The notes under the pieces were generated by a model. It did not search any database and was not told where the DNA came from. It was given only the letters and a program-made list of their open reading frames with translations. Both the position numbers and the translations under genes were made by a program. 64,000 nucleotides of DNA from an uncultured Lachnospiraceae bacterium (lineage in GTDB: Bacteria; Bacillota; Clostridia; Lachnospirales; Lachnospiraceae): contig CAJUMB010000006.1 of assembly GCA_910587105.1 (NCBI GenBank), positions 1-64,000 on the forward strand, given 5' to 3'. Positions 1 to 9,037 of this stretch are shown here, one piece after another (within the stretch, counting starts at the first letter, position 1; each line of letters opens with the position of its first letter).

Positions 1-380
1 AGGACGCCAGAATCAAAAAGCTCAGGGAGGACATGGAGGCCTGGAAGACCAGCCGGCGCATCCAGCTGGTGGAGGCCGGGTCCATCGCCGAGGCGGCGCT
101 GAGGCTCAGCGGCATCTTTGAGACGGCACAAAAAGCGGCAGACCAGTATTTATATAACCTCAGGATACAATGCGGGCTGGAAAAAGAGGAGCTTCCCCTG
201 GAGCTTGATGACGGGGAGGATGACGAAAAATGGGAAACCAGCCCGGCCGGGGAGGATGAACCAGGAAAGGCAGAAGGACCGGATGAGGCGGACGCTTCCG
301 CAGAAGACGGAGGGACAGCCCGGACCGGAGAACCCTGCGGGGGAGCGCAATCCGGAGAAGACAGCGGGACTGGGGAATAA
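1..380 (+). CDS. Coiled-coil-type hypothetical protein, 5' end cut by window
   Basis: The reading frame is open from base 3 and begins with D-A-R-I-K-K-L-R-E-D, so the gene starts left of the window; the ATG at 33 is internal. It matches the full-length paralogue at 44113-44658, which has a long charged helix (probable coiled coil), then a conserved segment SRRIQLVEAGSIAEAALRL, then an acidic tail. Here the tail is rich in Glu, Asp and Gly. No catalytic motif or membrane segment is visible. It is the first visible gene of cluster A and lies 20 bp before the signal peptidase gene, the same order as in cluster B. A structural or regulatory role in fibre export is inference only. Confidence 0.8.
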   Translation, partial: DARIKKLREDMEAWKTSRRIQLVEAGSIAEAALRLSGIFETAQKAADQYLYNLRIQCGLEKEELPLELDDGEDDEKWETSPAGEDEPGKAEGPDEADASAEDGGTARTGEPCGGAQSGEDSGTGE

Positions 381-400
381 ATCGTACGGAAGGAATCGGC

Positions 401-982
401 ATGGAAGCGAAAAAGCTTGAAGTTCCCAGCCTTGAGCTGCTTGAGGCGGAACTGAAGAAAGAACAGTATAAGAAAAATTACGGCCGGGTGCTGCGCAGCA
501 CCGTGTTCTCACTGGTGGTGGTGGCAGCGGCGGCCGTGCTGGTGGCAGTGCTTCTGCTGCCGGTGCTGCAGATCAGCGGGACCTCCATGACGGAGACCCT
601 GCAGAACGAGGATATCGTAGTAGCGGTCAGCAGTTCCAAATATAAGACGGGGGATATCATAGCCTTCTATTATAACAACAATATCCTGGTAAAACGGGTG
701 ATCGCCGCGGCGGGGGACTGGGTGGACATTGACAAGGACGGCAACGTGTTTGTGAATGACGAGCCCTTAAATGAACCCTACATCAGCGAGAAGTCGCTGG
801 GCAGCTGCAACATCGACCTGCCGTACCAGGTGCCGGAGGGCAAATGCTTTGTAATGGGGGACCACCGGGCCACCAGCATCGACAGCCGCAATACGGCGGT
901 GGGCTGTGTGGGCAGCGACATGGTAGTGGGCAGGATTCTTTTGAGGGCCTGGCCGCTGTCGGAGATCGGCCTGATCAAATGA
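401..982 (+). CDS. Signal peptidase I (Ser/Lys type), cluster A
   Basis: A 193-aa membrane-bound signal peptidase I of the S26 family, which cleaves signal peptides from exported proteins outside the membrane. After a charged N-terminus there is one membrane segment (about residues 35-55). The catalytic serine is Ser62 in SGTSM, the general-base lysine is Lys98 in the KRVIA box, and the GDHR box with downstream DSRN is present. The ATG at 401 follows GGAAGG at a 7-nt spacing. It precedes the giant adhesin by 31 bp. Cluster A carries a second, SipW-type peptidase at 13225, so this one probably serves the adhesin and pilins while SipW serves the TasA-like proteins; that split is inference. Confidence 0.92.
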   Translation: MEAKKLEVPSLELLEAELKKEQYKKNYGRVLRSTVFSLVVVAAAAVLVAVLLLPVLQISGTSMTETLQNEDIVVAVSSSKYKTGDIIAFYYNNNILVKRVIAAAGDWVDIDKDGNVFVNDEPLNEPYISEKSLGSCNIDLPYQVPEGKCFVMGDHRATSIDSRNTAVGCVGSDMVVGRILLRAWPLSEIGLIK

Positions 983-1013
983 CAGGCACAGGAGCAAGGA
1001 AGGGGGCAGCATC

Positions 1014-4000
1014 ATGAAATTTATCACACAGGCCGCAAAGGTCTTGAACGAACAGAAAAAATATAAACGCCGGCTGGCAGTATTCCTGTGCCTGGCGGTG
1101 GTGGTGGCACTGGGCACGGCCGCAGCGCTGAAGATGTACGGCCAGGCCATGTCACATAAAGAGAAGAAACTGGTCTGCCGGTTTGCACCCCACCAGCATA
1201 CGGATGGGTGTTACCAGGGAGATGAGCTGATATGCGGGGAGGCAGATTACGCAGTACATATCCATAATGACGACTGCTATGGAGCCGCAGACGGAGTACT
1301 GGCCTGCGGGCTGCAGGAGACAGAACCGCATACCCATACAGAAGAATGCTGGACGGAGCAGGAAGTCCTTATCTGTAAGGAAGAGGGCCAGGTCCATGAG
1401 CACGCCGAAGGATGCTATACCCCGGAGAGAGGGGAGCTGGCCTGCCAGCTGGAGGAGCATATCCATGAGGAAGCCTGTTACGATGAAAACGGAGAGGCGG
1501 CCTGCCAGCTGGAAGAACACCAGCATGACGACAGCTGCTGGCACTGGAACCAGGTGCTCACCTGTCCGCTGGAAGGGCATCAGCATACAGAAGAATGCTG
1601 GACCAGGGAAATGCGGGAGCTGCAGTGCCAGACACAGGAGCATGCCCATGAGGACGGATGCTACGGGGAAGACAATGGGCTGGTGTGTGTGCTGGAGGAA
1701 CATGAACATAACGATGACTGCTATGCATGGGAAGATGTATTAACCTGCGGTCTGGAAGAAAACGCCGGAAGCCACGTGCATGGAGAGGAATGCTATGAGA
1801 TGCAGAAGGTTCCCTCCTGCGGTATGCTGGAGCTTCACACCCATGACAGCAGCTGCCTGGACGAAAACGGGGCACTGGCCTGCGGCCTGCTGCAGCTGGA
1901 GGAGCATGTGCATGGAGAAGACTGCTTCGAGACAGTGGAATTGACGGAGGCGGAAGTTGCGGCATTGAACGGAGACGGGGAAGAAACCGTATCCGGGGAT
2001 GAGGCGGCAGAGGAAGAAACCGTGTCTGAGGATGCAGCAGAGGAAGAAGAAACGGTGTCTGGCGACGAGGCCGTGGACAAAGACAGTGTGTCCGGGGATA
2101 AAGCAGAAGATGAGAAAACCGTGTCATCGGATGAGGCAGAGAAGGAAAGCCATGAGCATACGGATGAGTGTTATGATGCGGCAGGGGGATTGATCTGCGG
2201 ATATGAAACAGCAGAGGAACCGGCCATCACCAAGACCTATCAGACCGAAACTTATATCGTGACAGCTGCTTACAGCCAAGATGCAGCCATTCCGGACAAT
2301 GCAGAACTGTCCGCCGAAATGATCACTGCCGAGAGCAGCGCCGAGCATTATGCACAGCGGGAAGCAGAGCTGAAAAAAACACTGAAAGATGAAAACGTCA
2401 AAATGGACGCCCTGTTCAAAATTGGCTTCTACGCAGACGGCCAGGAAATCGAACCGGAAAGCGACGTGATGATCACCGTGCAGTTCCTGGATGAAAACGG
2501 CATGGCAGAGGGAATCCCCATGACCATTGTCCATTTCGCAGACGGCGGCAGCGAGATCTTAGGCGGCAGCCATGTGAAAAACAGGAGCACCACGTTTAAA
2601 ACCAGCAGATTTTCCGAATTCGGTATCGTAAGCGATTACGAAACTCCGGACAGCGCCGAGCAGGCAGAAGAACTGGAAGAATATACATCCGTATCTGGAC
2701 GGATCAATATTTCCGAGTCCTTTCAGTATCAGAGTGAAAAGTATGATATTACGTTTCATATTAAAGGAAAAGCAGAAGTACCTGCCAATATAACTGTAAG
2801 CCCAGACGAAACAGACGGGGAAAGCAGTTCCTCCAACAGTACAACAGAAGATTGGACCGGCCAGCCGGAAGCAGACGCAACAGACGAAGAAAACAGGGAA
2901 ACCGAAACGGAAACCCTCGAGGAAGACGGGGAAGCTGAAACGGAAACCTTCGAAGAAGACGGGGAGGCCGGGGAGGAAAGCAGCGCCGGCAGTCTGGAAG
3001 AGGAGAAAGAATCATCCGCTGAGGATGAAGAAGAGGAAGAAACAGCAACGGACACCGAGTCCGGAGACGAATCATCCGGCGGAGACCAGACGGATGAAAC
3101 CCTGTCCAAGAACGAAAGCCCCTCCTCTAATCAGACACAAGAAAATGCCGGGGAACAGAAAGTTGAATTCAAGGTGGAGCTTCTCGATGAAGACACAGAA
3201 GCATACGCCGCAGTAAACGAATATGCAAAAAGAACAGATAAAGGAGGCAGGGAGCTTCTGCTGGATGTGCTGTCCTATTCCGTGACATACGGCGGTACAG
3301 AACTGGATGTGTCCGGCTGTGAGATTACAGCAGAAGTAAGCCCCTCCAGACCACTGCTGGAACAGGCGGAGAAAGTACAGGCAAAACAAGAGGAAGAAGA
3401 CGGTGGGGAAGAAAAGAAAGACAGCAAAGACGATGTTTCCGTAATCTTTACACTTATGAAAGTGTCTGCAGACGCGGAAGTAAGCAGAGTGGATGAGATG
3501 GAGGTCGATAAAAATACGCTGGATGAGAAAAGAAGCTACCAGATGCCTGCAGAGGAGGCTACGTTCTTTGCCGCCAGGGCATCTGGCCAGCCCAATCCAA
3601 AATTTACGGTACAGTATTATGCAAATCTGGAGAAAGTGGCTTATAACGATAACAGTTTAAAAGTGAGTATTGATGGAAAAAATACAAATGAGCTTCCCGT
3701 AATCGATACCGACGGGGGAAAACTGCCGGGAAACGGAAATGGCCCGGATAATTCTCCAAATGGCAATAAGATCCGGAACCTATATGTGGATACCCAAACC
3801 GGAAAACTCAAAACCAAAACGGAATTGACGAAAGTATATGAGTCTAGACCGTTTGAATATCACAAGGCGCCGACTATCAATTATATGAACGCTTTGATTG
3901 AGAATGCCAGTTATGAACTGAAGGAGGTATGGTCTTTAAAGGCAGGAAAGAGCTTGGACAGTACTAATAAAGAGGATTGGGATATCTATCCATATGACGA

Positions 4001-5846
4001 AAAACTGCATTTCACAAACAGAAGATTGAGCAGTGAAATAGAGGAGGACCGCACATATATATACATTAGCGATCAGGCGGTTTTGCGTTTTGTATACGAC
4101 ACCACAAAAAAAGACAAAGATTTCGAGGCAGCGTTCTATGATTATGACATAGGTGACGGGAAGATCTATGCCGGGCTGAGTGAGGCCCAGTCTGGAAAAG
4201 GCGGAAAGCCAACCAGTACCCAGGGCACCGGCACTTTCTATATGCGCACCGGTCAGCAGGGAATCAACAGTCCCGCCAACTATACCGGTTCTGGAACAAA
4301 GCTGGCCTTTGGAAATGCCAATACTGGTTCTGGACTCCAGCACGAGCAGTGGAGTGGCAATCTGCTGAATAAAAACAACAGCACTCAGGGTGGTCATCCC
4401 AGTGTTGCCGGAAGTTATAAAGGGTGTACCTTTGGATTAGCTGCCCGGCTAATAAACGGAAAAATCCAGTATGCAAGCGGCATAACTGTGCCAAACCTGT
4501 TCAATGAAGGCAGCGCAGCTGGCAAGAGTGCATATGATCAAAACGAATATTCACTGAGATTCAACCGTACAGGGGATACTCATACCCTCACAGCAGTAAA
4601 TGGAGCAAACACCAGCAATTTAGACAGTTTTAACCATCCTAGTCCAAATGACAATACCGTACACAATCATATTTGGACCAATAATTTCTGGCCCATGGAT
4701 GCAGCCAGTTCTTTTGGAACAAATGGGCACGATATGAAATTTGGCGATTATACCAGGAGAAATAACAATAAATTTGCCGGTCAGGCAGGAAGCAGAGGAG
4801 GAAGTGCTGCAGCCACAGGAGACTTCCCCTGGAGCGATGACGGCAAAGACCACAACAGCTACTTCGGCATGCATTACAAAGTGGAATTCGATTTAGACGC
4901 AGATTACGTGGGACCGTTAGAATATTACTTCTTCGGTGACGACGATATGTGGGTATTTCTTGGCGATGGCGATGGAAATGGCAAATTGGTCTGTGATATC
5001 GGCGGCGTGCATTCATCCGTTGGTGAGTATCTGAACTTGTGGGATTATATAAAGAAAGACGAAGAAAAAATACATCGGCATGAAGACGGTGAAGACGGTT
5101 GTTATGGCAATGGAGTAAAAAACCCACCTACGTGTGGATATGTAGACAGTAAAAAGTTCACATTGAACTTCTTTTACACCGAACGTGGTGAGTCTGGTTC
5201 TACCTGCTGGATGCAGTTTACCCTGCCATCTGTAAGTGCTCTGACTCCGGAAAAAACGAAAGAAGATTATGGTGAACTGGAAATTAAAAAAACGGTAAGT
5301 CAGGTGAATAAAGATGAGGAAACAGAAGTCGGAAATAGCAACGATGAGTTTACGTTCAAGATTTACCTTACGGATGAAAATGGCAAGAAGTTGCCAGATG
5401 ATTATTCTTATGTAAAATATGATAAAGACGGTAAACAAATCGGGTTCGACCTGATCATCTGGGATGGTGGCGAATTTACGCTGAAAAATGGCGAATATAT
5501 CGTAATAAAATATCTTCCTGCAGGTACAAAGTATCAAATTTCCGAGAATAATGCTGCAGTAACCGTCAGTGGGAATAATGTACTAGGCCCCAGTAAAACG
5601 GATTATGTTACAGATATAACTACCAACGGCAGCACATCAGAAAACACAGTCAGTACCAATGGCGGGATTATTTCAGGGAATACGAGTTCCGTATCCTACA
5701 ATAATAAAATCTACCTGTATGAACTTCCAGAAACCGGCGGTCCGGGCATCCTTCCTGTATACATTGCAGTGATAGTGCTGATAAGTGCAGCATCACTGCT
5801 TAGGTATAAACAATTAAGATACAGAAGGGAGGGAGTAAACAGGTGA
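1014..5846 (+). CDS. Giant LPETG-anchored adhesin with His/Cys repeats and fibro-slime domain
   Basis: A 1610-aa surface protein, the likely tip or ancillary subunit of the pilus. A membrane-spanning signal segment lies near residues 20-42. Twelve HxHxxxC(Y/W/L/F) units separated by xxCxLEE-type spacers follow (about residues 58-305), then an acidic repeat with SGDEA-like steps and a thirteenth unit. A long acidic, low-complexity middle follows. Near residues 1280-1345 the segment YYFFGDDDMWVFLGDG marks a fibro-slime (PA14-like) domain. A Cna-B/SpaA-like domain follows, then the sorting signal LPETG (1571-1575), a hydrophobic helix and a basic tail. It should be a sortase substrate. The His/Cys repeats suggest metal binding, but no ligand is known from the sequence. 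The cluster B counterpart shares both ends but not the middle. Confidence 0.9.
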   Translation: MKFITQAAKVLNEQKKYKRRLAVFLCLAVVVALGTAAALKMYGQAMSHKEKKLVCRFAPHQHTDGCYQGDELICGEADYAVHIHNDDCYGAADGVLACGLQETEPHTHTEECWTEQEVLICKEEGQVHEHAEGCYTPERGELACQLEEHIHEEACYDENGEAACQLEEHQHDDSCWHWNQVLTCPLEGHQHTEECWTREMRELQCQTQEHAHEDGCYGEDNGLVCVLEEHEHNDDCYAWEDVLTCGLEENAGSHVHGEECYEMQKVPSCGMLELHTHDSSCLDENGALACGLLQLEEHVHGEDCFETVELTEAEVAALNGDGEETVSGDEAAEEETVSEDAAEEEETVSGDEAVDKDSVSGDKAEDEKTVSSDEAEKESHEHTDECYDAAGGLICGYETAEEPAITKTYQTETYIVTAAYSQDAAIPDNAELSAEMITAESSAEHYAQREAELKKTLKDENVKMDALFKIGFYADGQEIEPESDVMITVQFLDENGMAEGIPMTIVHFADGGSEILGGSHVKNRSTTFKTSRFSEFGIVSDYETPDSAEQAEELEEYTSVSGRINISESFQYQSEKYDITFHIKGKAEVPANITVSPDETDGESSSSNSTTEDWTGQPEADATDEENRETETETLEEDGEAETETFEEDGEAGEESSAGSLEEEKESSAEDEEEEETATDTESGDESSGGDQTDETLSKNESPSSNQTQENAGEQKVEFKVELLDEDTEAYAAVNEYAKRTDKGGRELLLDVLSYSVTYGGTELDVSGCEITAEVSPSRPLLEQAEKVQAKQEEEDGGEEKKDSKDDVSVIFTLMKVSADAEVSRVDEMEVDKNTLDEKRSYQMPAEEATFFAARASGQPNPKFTVQYYANLEKVAYNDNSLKVSIDGKNTNELPVIDTDGGKLPGNGNGPDNSPNGNKIRNLYVDTQTGKLKTKTELTKVYESRPFEYHKAPTINYMNALIENASYELKEVWSLKAGKSLDSTNKEDWDIYPYDEKLHFTNRRLSSEIEEDRTYIYISDQAVLRFVYDTTKKDKDFEAAFYDYDIGDGKIYAGLSEAQSGKGGKPTSTQGTGTFYMRTGQQGINSPANYTGSGTKLAFGNANTGSGLQHEQWSGNLLNKNNSTQGGHPSVAGSYKGCTFGLAARLINGKIQYASGITVPNLFNEGSAAGKSAYDQNEYSLRFNRTGDTHTLTAVNGANTSNLDSFNHPSPNDNTVHNHIWTNNFWPMDAASSFGTNGHDMKFGDYTRRNNNKFAGQAGSRGGSAAATGDFPWSDDGKDHNSYFGMHYKVEFDLDADYVGPLEYYFFGDDDMWVFLGDGDGNGKLVCDIGGVHSSVGEYLNLWDYIKKDEEKIHRHEDGEDGCYGNGVKNPPTCGYVDSKKFTLNFFYTERGESGSTCWMQFTLPSVSALTPEKTKEDYGELEIKKTVSQVNKDEETEVGNSNDEFTFKIYLTDENGKKLPDDYSYVKYDKDGKQIGFDLIIWDGGEFTLKNGEYIVIKYLPAGTKYQISENNAAVTVSGNNVLGPSKTDYVTDITTNGSTSENTVSTNGGIISGNTSSVSYNNKIYLYELPETGGPGILPVYIAVIVLISAASLLRYKQLRYRREGVNR

Positions 5847-5973
5847 TGCAGAGATAAACTCAATGCATCAAAATATTGAAACAAGTCACTGCCCCAAGAT
5901 GGGAAAGTCCCACAGCAAAGGGCAAAACAAAAATCTTTTAAGAACAAATTAAAATTTTGAAAGGAGAGCTATT
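5847..5973 (+). promoter_or_regulatory. Leader between adhesin and major pilin, cluster A
   Basis: No gene lies in this 127-bp gap. It holds the short inverted repeat TGGGAAAGTCCCA (5898-5910) followed by CAGCAAAGGGCAAAAC. The cluster B pilin leader has TGGGAAATTCCCA followed by CCGCAAAGGGAAC at the equivalent place. The pilin ribosome site AAAGGAGAG lies just before the ATG. A conserved hairpin in front of the most abundant subunit suggests an mRNA-stability, processing or regulatory element; this is inference. No known riboswitch consensus was recognised. Confidence 0.45.
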
Positions 5974-7653
5974 ATGAAACGAATCAAAAAAATCGTCAGC
6001 ATTATGCTGTCACTGGCTATGGTTTTTGCTATGAGCGCTACCGCTTTTGCAGCAAATGAATCTGGTTCAGATTCGACATCACAAGATACCACAACAAATA
6101 CTGTAACCCATACTTACGAAATCTACCAGATCTTCACAGGTGATTATGCAGATGGTGTTCTCTCAAATATCAAGTGGGGAGCAAATGGTACTGGTACAGT
6201 AGGAGAAAAAGTTGATGACAAGATTCTCAAAGAATTAGAAGAGGTTAAAAACGCAACAAGTGATACTGAGAAATTGGCTACTATTAATAAGTATGCTAAT
6301 TTAGAAACCATACCTGTGGAAAAAGGTAGTACGACTAGATACACAGGTCTTAAAGCAGGTTACTATTTAGTAAAAGACAAAGATGGCACTCTGTCAGGAA
6401 CAAACGTGCCTTATACACTCTACGTAGTTCAGGTAGTTGAGGATACTTTAACGTTTACACCAAAAGGCGATGTACCAACAACTGACAAAAAAATCGTAGA
6501 AAGCGAAAACAGAGTTACCACAAACGAAGCATCCATCGGTGATGAGGTAAACTACGAAATCACAGGTACAATGCCCAGCAACATCGCTGACTACAAAACA
6601 TATTACTACATGTTCACTGATACATTAAGCAAAGGCTTAACTTACAAAGAGAATAGCATTAAAGTTACAGTAAACGGCGTAGATGTAACATCCTATTTCT
6701 ACAAAGGCGTGGGCACATACAATGAAACCACCGGCACCACAATTAGAGTCGGCATTATTGACCTGAAAGCCTTAAGCTTACTGACTGATCCTGCTGTTGG
6801 AGCAATCACGAAAGACACCGAAGTTGTCCTCACTTACACAGCTACATTAAACGAAAACGCAGTCATTGCAGGCGCCGGCAACCCCAATGATGTAAAACTG
6901 TCCTACTCCAATGACCCCAACAACAGCGGTGACGGTTCAACAACACCACCTGAAAATCCAGATGAACCAAAACCAGAGCACCCAACAGGTGAGACACCCG
7001 AGATCGAAGTTGTTACCTACACAACAGAACTGACCATCGTAAAAACAGATGAAGACAACAAGTTCCTGCCAGGCGTTGAATTCACATTAACTGGCAATGG
7101 CGTAAACATCGTTCTGGTTACAGAAGAAAAGTTTACAGTAGCCACAGACGGTGAATACTGGAAACTGAAAGATGGAACCTTCACCAAAACTGCTCCTACC
7201 GTGGCAGAGGATGAAACAGACAACACTGCTGATTATGAGGATATAAATACCAAATACACCAAGACAACAAGTGTAGTTGCAAAAGGCAACGGCGAAACAA
7301 AAACAGATGTTGTAGGCACTGTTATGGAAGACGGTACTGTAACCTTCAGTGGCTTAGGCGCTGGCGAATACACCATCACTGAGACAAAAACCCTTCCTGG
7401 CTACAACACCATTGATCCAATTACATTCACTCTTACTTTCAATGCAGAGACAAAGACATTTGCATCGGACAATGATAAGGTAACCGTAGGCACTGACAAC
7501 ATGCTTGACGCATCCATCGTGAACCAGAAAGGTTCCCTCCTGCCAAGCACCGGTGGTATCGGTACTACAATCTTCTACATCATCGGCGGAATCCTGGTAG
7601 TCGGCGCAGCAATCCTGCTGGTTACCAAGAAACGCATGAGCAGCGAAGTGTAG
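5974..7653 (+). CDS. LPSTG-anchored major pilin (SpaA/FimA type), cluster A
   Basis: A 559-aa isopeptide-forming fimbrial shaft protein. A Sec signal peptide (residues 1-27, ending AFAA) is followed by an N-terminal pilin domain, a middle D1-like domain beginning near IGDEVNYEITGTMP, and a C-terminal Cna-B/SpaA domain whose intramolecular isopeptide residues are probably the Lys of TIVKTD and the Glu of YTITETK. The sorting signal LPSTG is at 523-527, followed by a membrane helix and KKR. Codon use is more AT-rich and uniform than in the surrounding genes, as expected of a highly expressed subunit. The downstream class C sortase is the likely polymerase. It is only distantly similar to the cluster B pilin. 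Confidence 0.93.
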   Translation: MKRIKKIVSIMLSLAMVFAMSATAFAANESGSDSTSQDTTTNTVTHTYEIYQIFTGDYADGVLSNIKWGANGTGTVGEKVDDKILKELEEVKNATSDTEKLATINKYANLETIPVEKGSTTRYTGLKAGYYLVKDKDGTLSGTNVPYTLYVVQVVEDTLTFTPKGDVPTTDKKIVESENRVTTNEASIGDEVNYEITGTMPSNIADYKTYYYMFTDTLSKGLTYKENSIKVTVNGVDVTSYFYKGVGTYNETTGTTIRVGIIDLKALSLLTDPAVGAITKDTEVVLTYTATLNENAVIAGAGNPNDVKLSYSNDPNNSGDGSTTPPENPDEPKPEHPTGETPEIEVVTYTTELTIVKTDEDNKFLPGVEFTLTGNGVNIVLVTEEKFTVATDGEYWKLKDGTFTKTAPTVAEDETDNTADYEDINTKYTKTTSVVAKGNGETKTDVVGTVMEDGTVTFSGLGAGEYTITETKTLPGYNTIDPITFTLTFNAETKTFASDNDKVTVGTDNMLDASIVNQKGSLLPSTGGIGTTIFYIIGGILVVGAAILLVTKKRMSSEV

Positions 7654-8038
7654 CCGGACGGCTCTGTCATTGAAAACCACAGATACATAAGAACATCAAA
7701 GAAACACAAAAGCAGTAAGAAAGCAACACCCTCCAGGCGGGCCGCGCCCTGCCTGGGGCCATGCCGCACAAAGCTGGCACCTTCCCGTGGTGTGCGGCGA
7801 GCAACGGGCATCCGCCCGGCAGACGCCAGCAGACGGGAGTTTTCCCGTTTATCACTGCAGATGCAGGCAGAGGCTGCATCATCCATGGAAAAATGACCCA
7901 GCCGGCCGCCGTCTGCCCGGGCCTGTAAAAACCCGGAGCGTGTCTGGATATTCATCCGTATCCGGTTTCAAGCCCTGGCAGACAGAAAAAAGCCGGCTTT
8001 TCAGAAAGCCCGTCAGGGACCGGTCTGTGGGGAGGCTT
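7654..8038 (+). promoter_or_regulatory. Structured gap between pilin and sortase, cluster A
   Basis: This 385-bp stretch has no credible gene; the open frame running into the sortase from 7787 looks non-coding. It contains a strong hairpin with arms CCAGGCGGGC and GCCCTGCCTGG (about 7730-7753) and another pairing GCCGCAC with GTGCGGC (about 7763-7798). Neither is followed by a clear U-tract. Placement just after the pilin suggests partial termination, processing or 3' stabilisation that would make far more pilin than sortase mRNA. A hairpin sits at the same junction in cluster B (53628-53654). Confidence 0.45.
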
Positions 8039-8974
8039 ATGAAAAAAGAAACACACACAGAAGAAACCACACATACAAAAGGGCGGGAGCCTGCAGGAAA
8101 GAAGCCGAAAAAAAAGAAAAAGAAAGTTTCCTTTTCCACCATTTTTCTGATGCTGATTCTGCTGGCAGGCGTTGCCGTTCTTCTCTACCCCACAGTCAGC
8201 GACTGGTGGAACTCCATGCACGCCACGCAGGCCATTGCCGGCTACGTGGAGGCCGTGGAGGATTTATCCGGCGAAGAAAAGAAACAGATGCTCAAAGCGG
8301 CCAGGGCCTACAACGCTGCCCGGCCAAACGGCGCCAATTTCAACCTGACAGACCAGGAGTACGCTGAATACGAAGCACTCCTGGACATTACCGGCACCGG
8401 CATCATGGGCTACATACAGATTCCGTCCATCGGCGTGGACCTTCCCGTTTATCACAGCGTAGATGAAGCAGTGCTTCAGATTGCGGTGGGCCATGTACCG
8501 GGGTCTTCCCTTCCAATCGGGGGAAAGAGGACCCATGCGGTCATGTCCGGCCACCGGGGCCTTCCAAGTGCCAAGCTGTTTTCCGATCTGGATAAACTGA
8601 AGGAGGGGGATATTTTCACCGTCACCGTCCTGGACCGGACCATCACCTACCAGGCTGACCAGATCCGCATCGTTCTTCCAGAAGAGACGGATGAACTGGC
8701 CATCGTGGACGGAAAAGATTATGCCACACTGGTTACCTGCACGCCTTATGGAATCAACACCCACCGGATTCTGCTGAGAGGAAAGCGCATCGGAAACATC
8801 AACGGCGATGCGGCAGTCACTGCAGAGGCAGTGAAAATCCCCACCTACATCGTGGTGCCCGCCGTATGCGTTCCCATGCTGTTTGTCCTGCTGGCAGTGA
8901 TGCTGGTTTATTACCGGAAGAAAGGCCCCCAGCTGACGGAGAAAGAGCTGCTGGAGAAAATGAAAAAGAGATAA
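8039..8974 (+). CDS. Class C (pilin-polymerising) sortase, cluster A
   Basis: A 311-aa membrane transpeptidase that joins pilin subunits by cleaving LPxTG-like signals. A lysine-rich cytoplasmic N-terminus (PKKKKKKV) precedes an N-terminal membrane helix. The catalytic domain has His172 in SGHRGLPSA, Cys234 in TLVTCTPYG and the Arg of HRILLRG. A C-terminal membrane helix (about 260-285) is typical of class C. The start was set at ATG 8039, preceded by GGGGAGG; the frame extends upstream to 7787 but that part lacks protein-like character. It follows the major pilin, its likely substrate. Cluster A has one sortase where cluster B has two. Confidence 0.92.
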   Translation: MKKETHTEETTHTKGREPAGKKPKKKKKKVSFSTIFLMLILLAGVAVLLYPTVSDWWNSMHATQAIAGYVEAVEDLSGEEKKQMLKAARAYNAARPNGANFNLTDQEYAEYEALLDITGTGIMGYIQIPSIGVDLPVYHSVDEAVLQIAVGHVPGSSLPIGGKRTHAVMSGHRGLPSAKLFSDLDKLKEGDIFTVTVLDRTITYQADQIRIVLPEETDELAIVDGKDYATLVTCTPYGINTHRILLRGKRIGNINGDAAVTAEAVKIPTYIVVPAVCVPMLFVLLAVMLVYYRKKGPQLTEKELLEKMKKR

Positions 8975-9037
8975 TCCCCTCGGGGGTTAAAACGGGTGCC
9001 TGGGGCGCCCGGCATATTATGAAGGAGGGAAAGGCCT

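Noticed and set aside
1180..1935. CRISPR or DNA-level tandem repeat at the His/Cys array
   Set aside because: Only the protein pattern repeats; the DNA units vary in length and sequence and lie within a coding frame.
2756..3109. Serine-rich antisense open frame inside the adhesin
   Set aside because: It is the mirror of the acidic low-complexity coding region (Glu/Asp codons read backwards).
5847..5973. Cyclic-di-GMP riboswitch in the pilin leader
   Set aside because: The GGGAAA and CAAAGGG pieces are suggestive, but the rest of the aptamer consensus is not present.
7787..8038. N-terminal extension of the cluster A sortase
   Set aside because: The translation is Arg/Pro-rich and not protein-like; ATG 8039 has GGGGAGG and gives a normal class C sortase.
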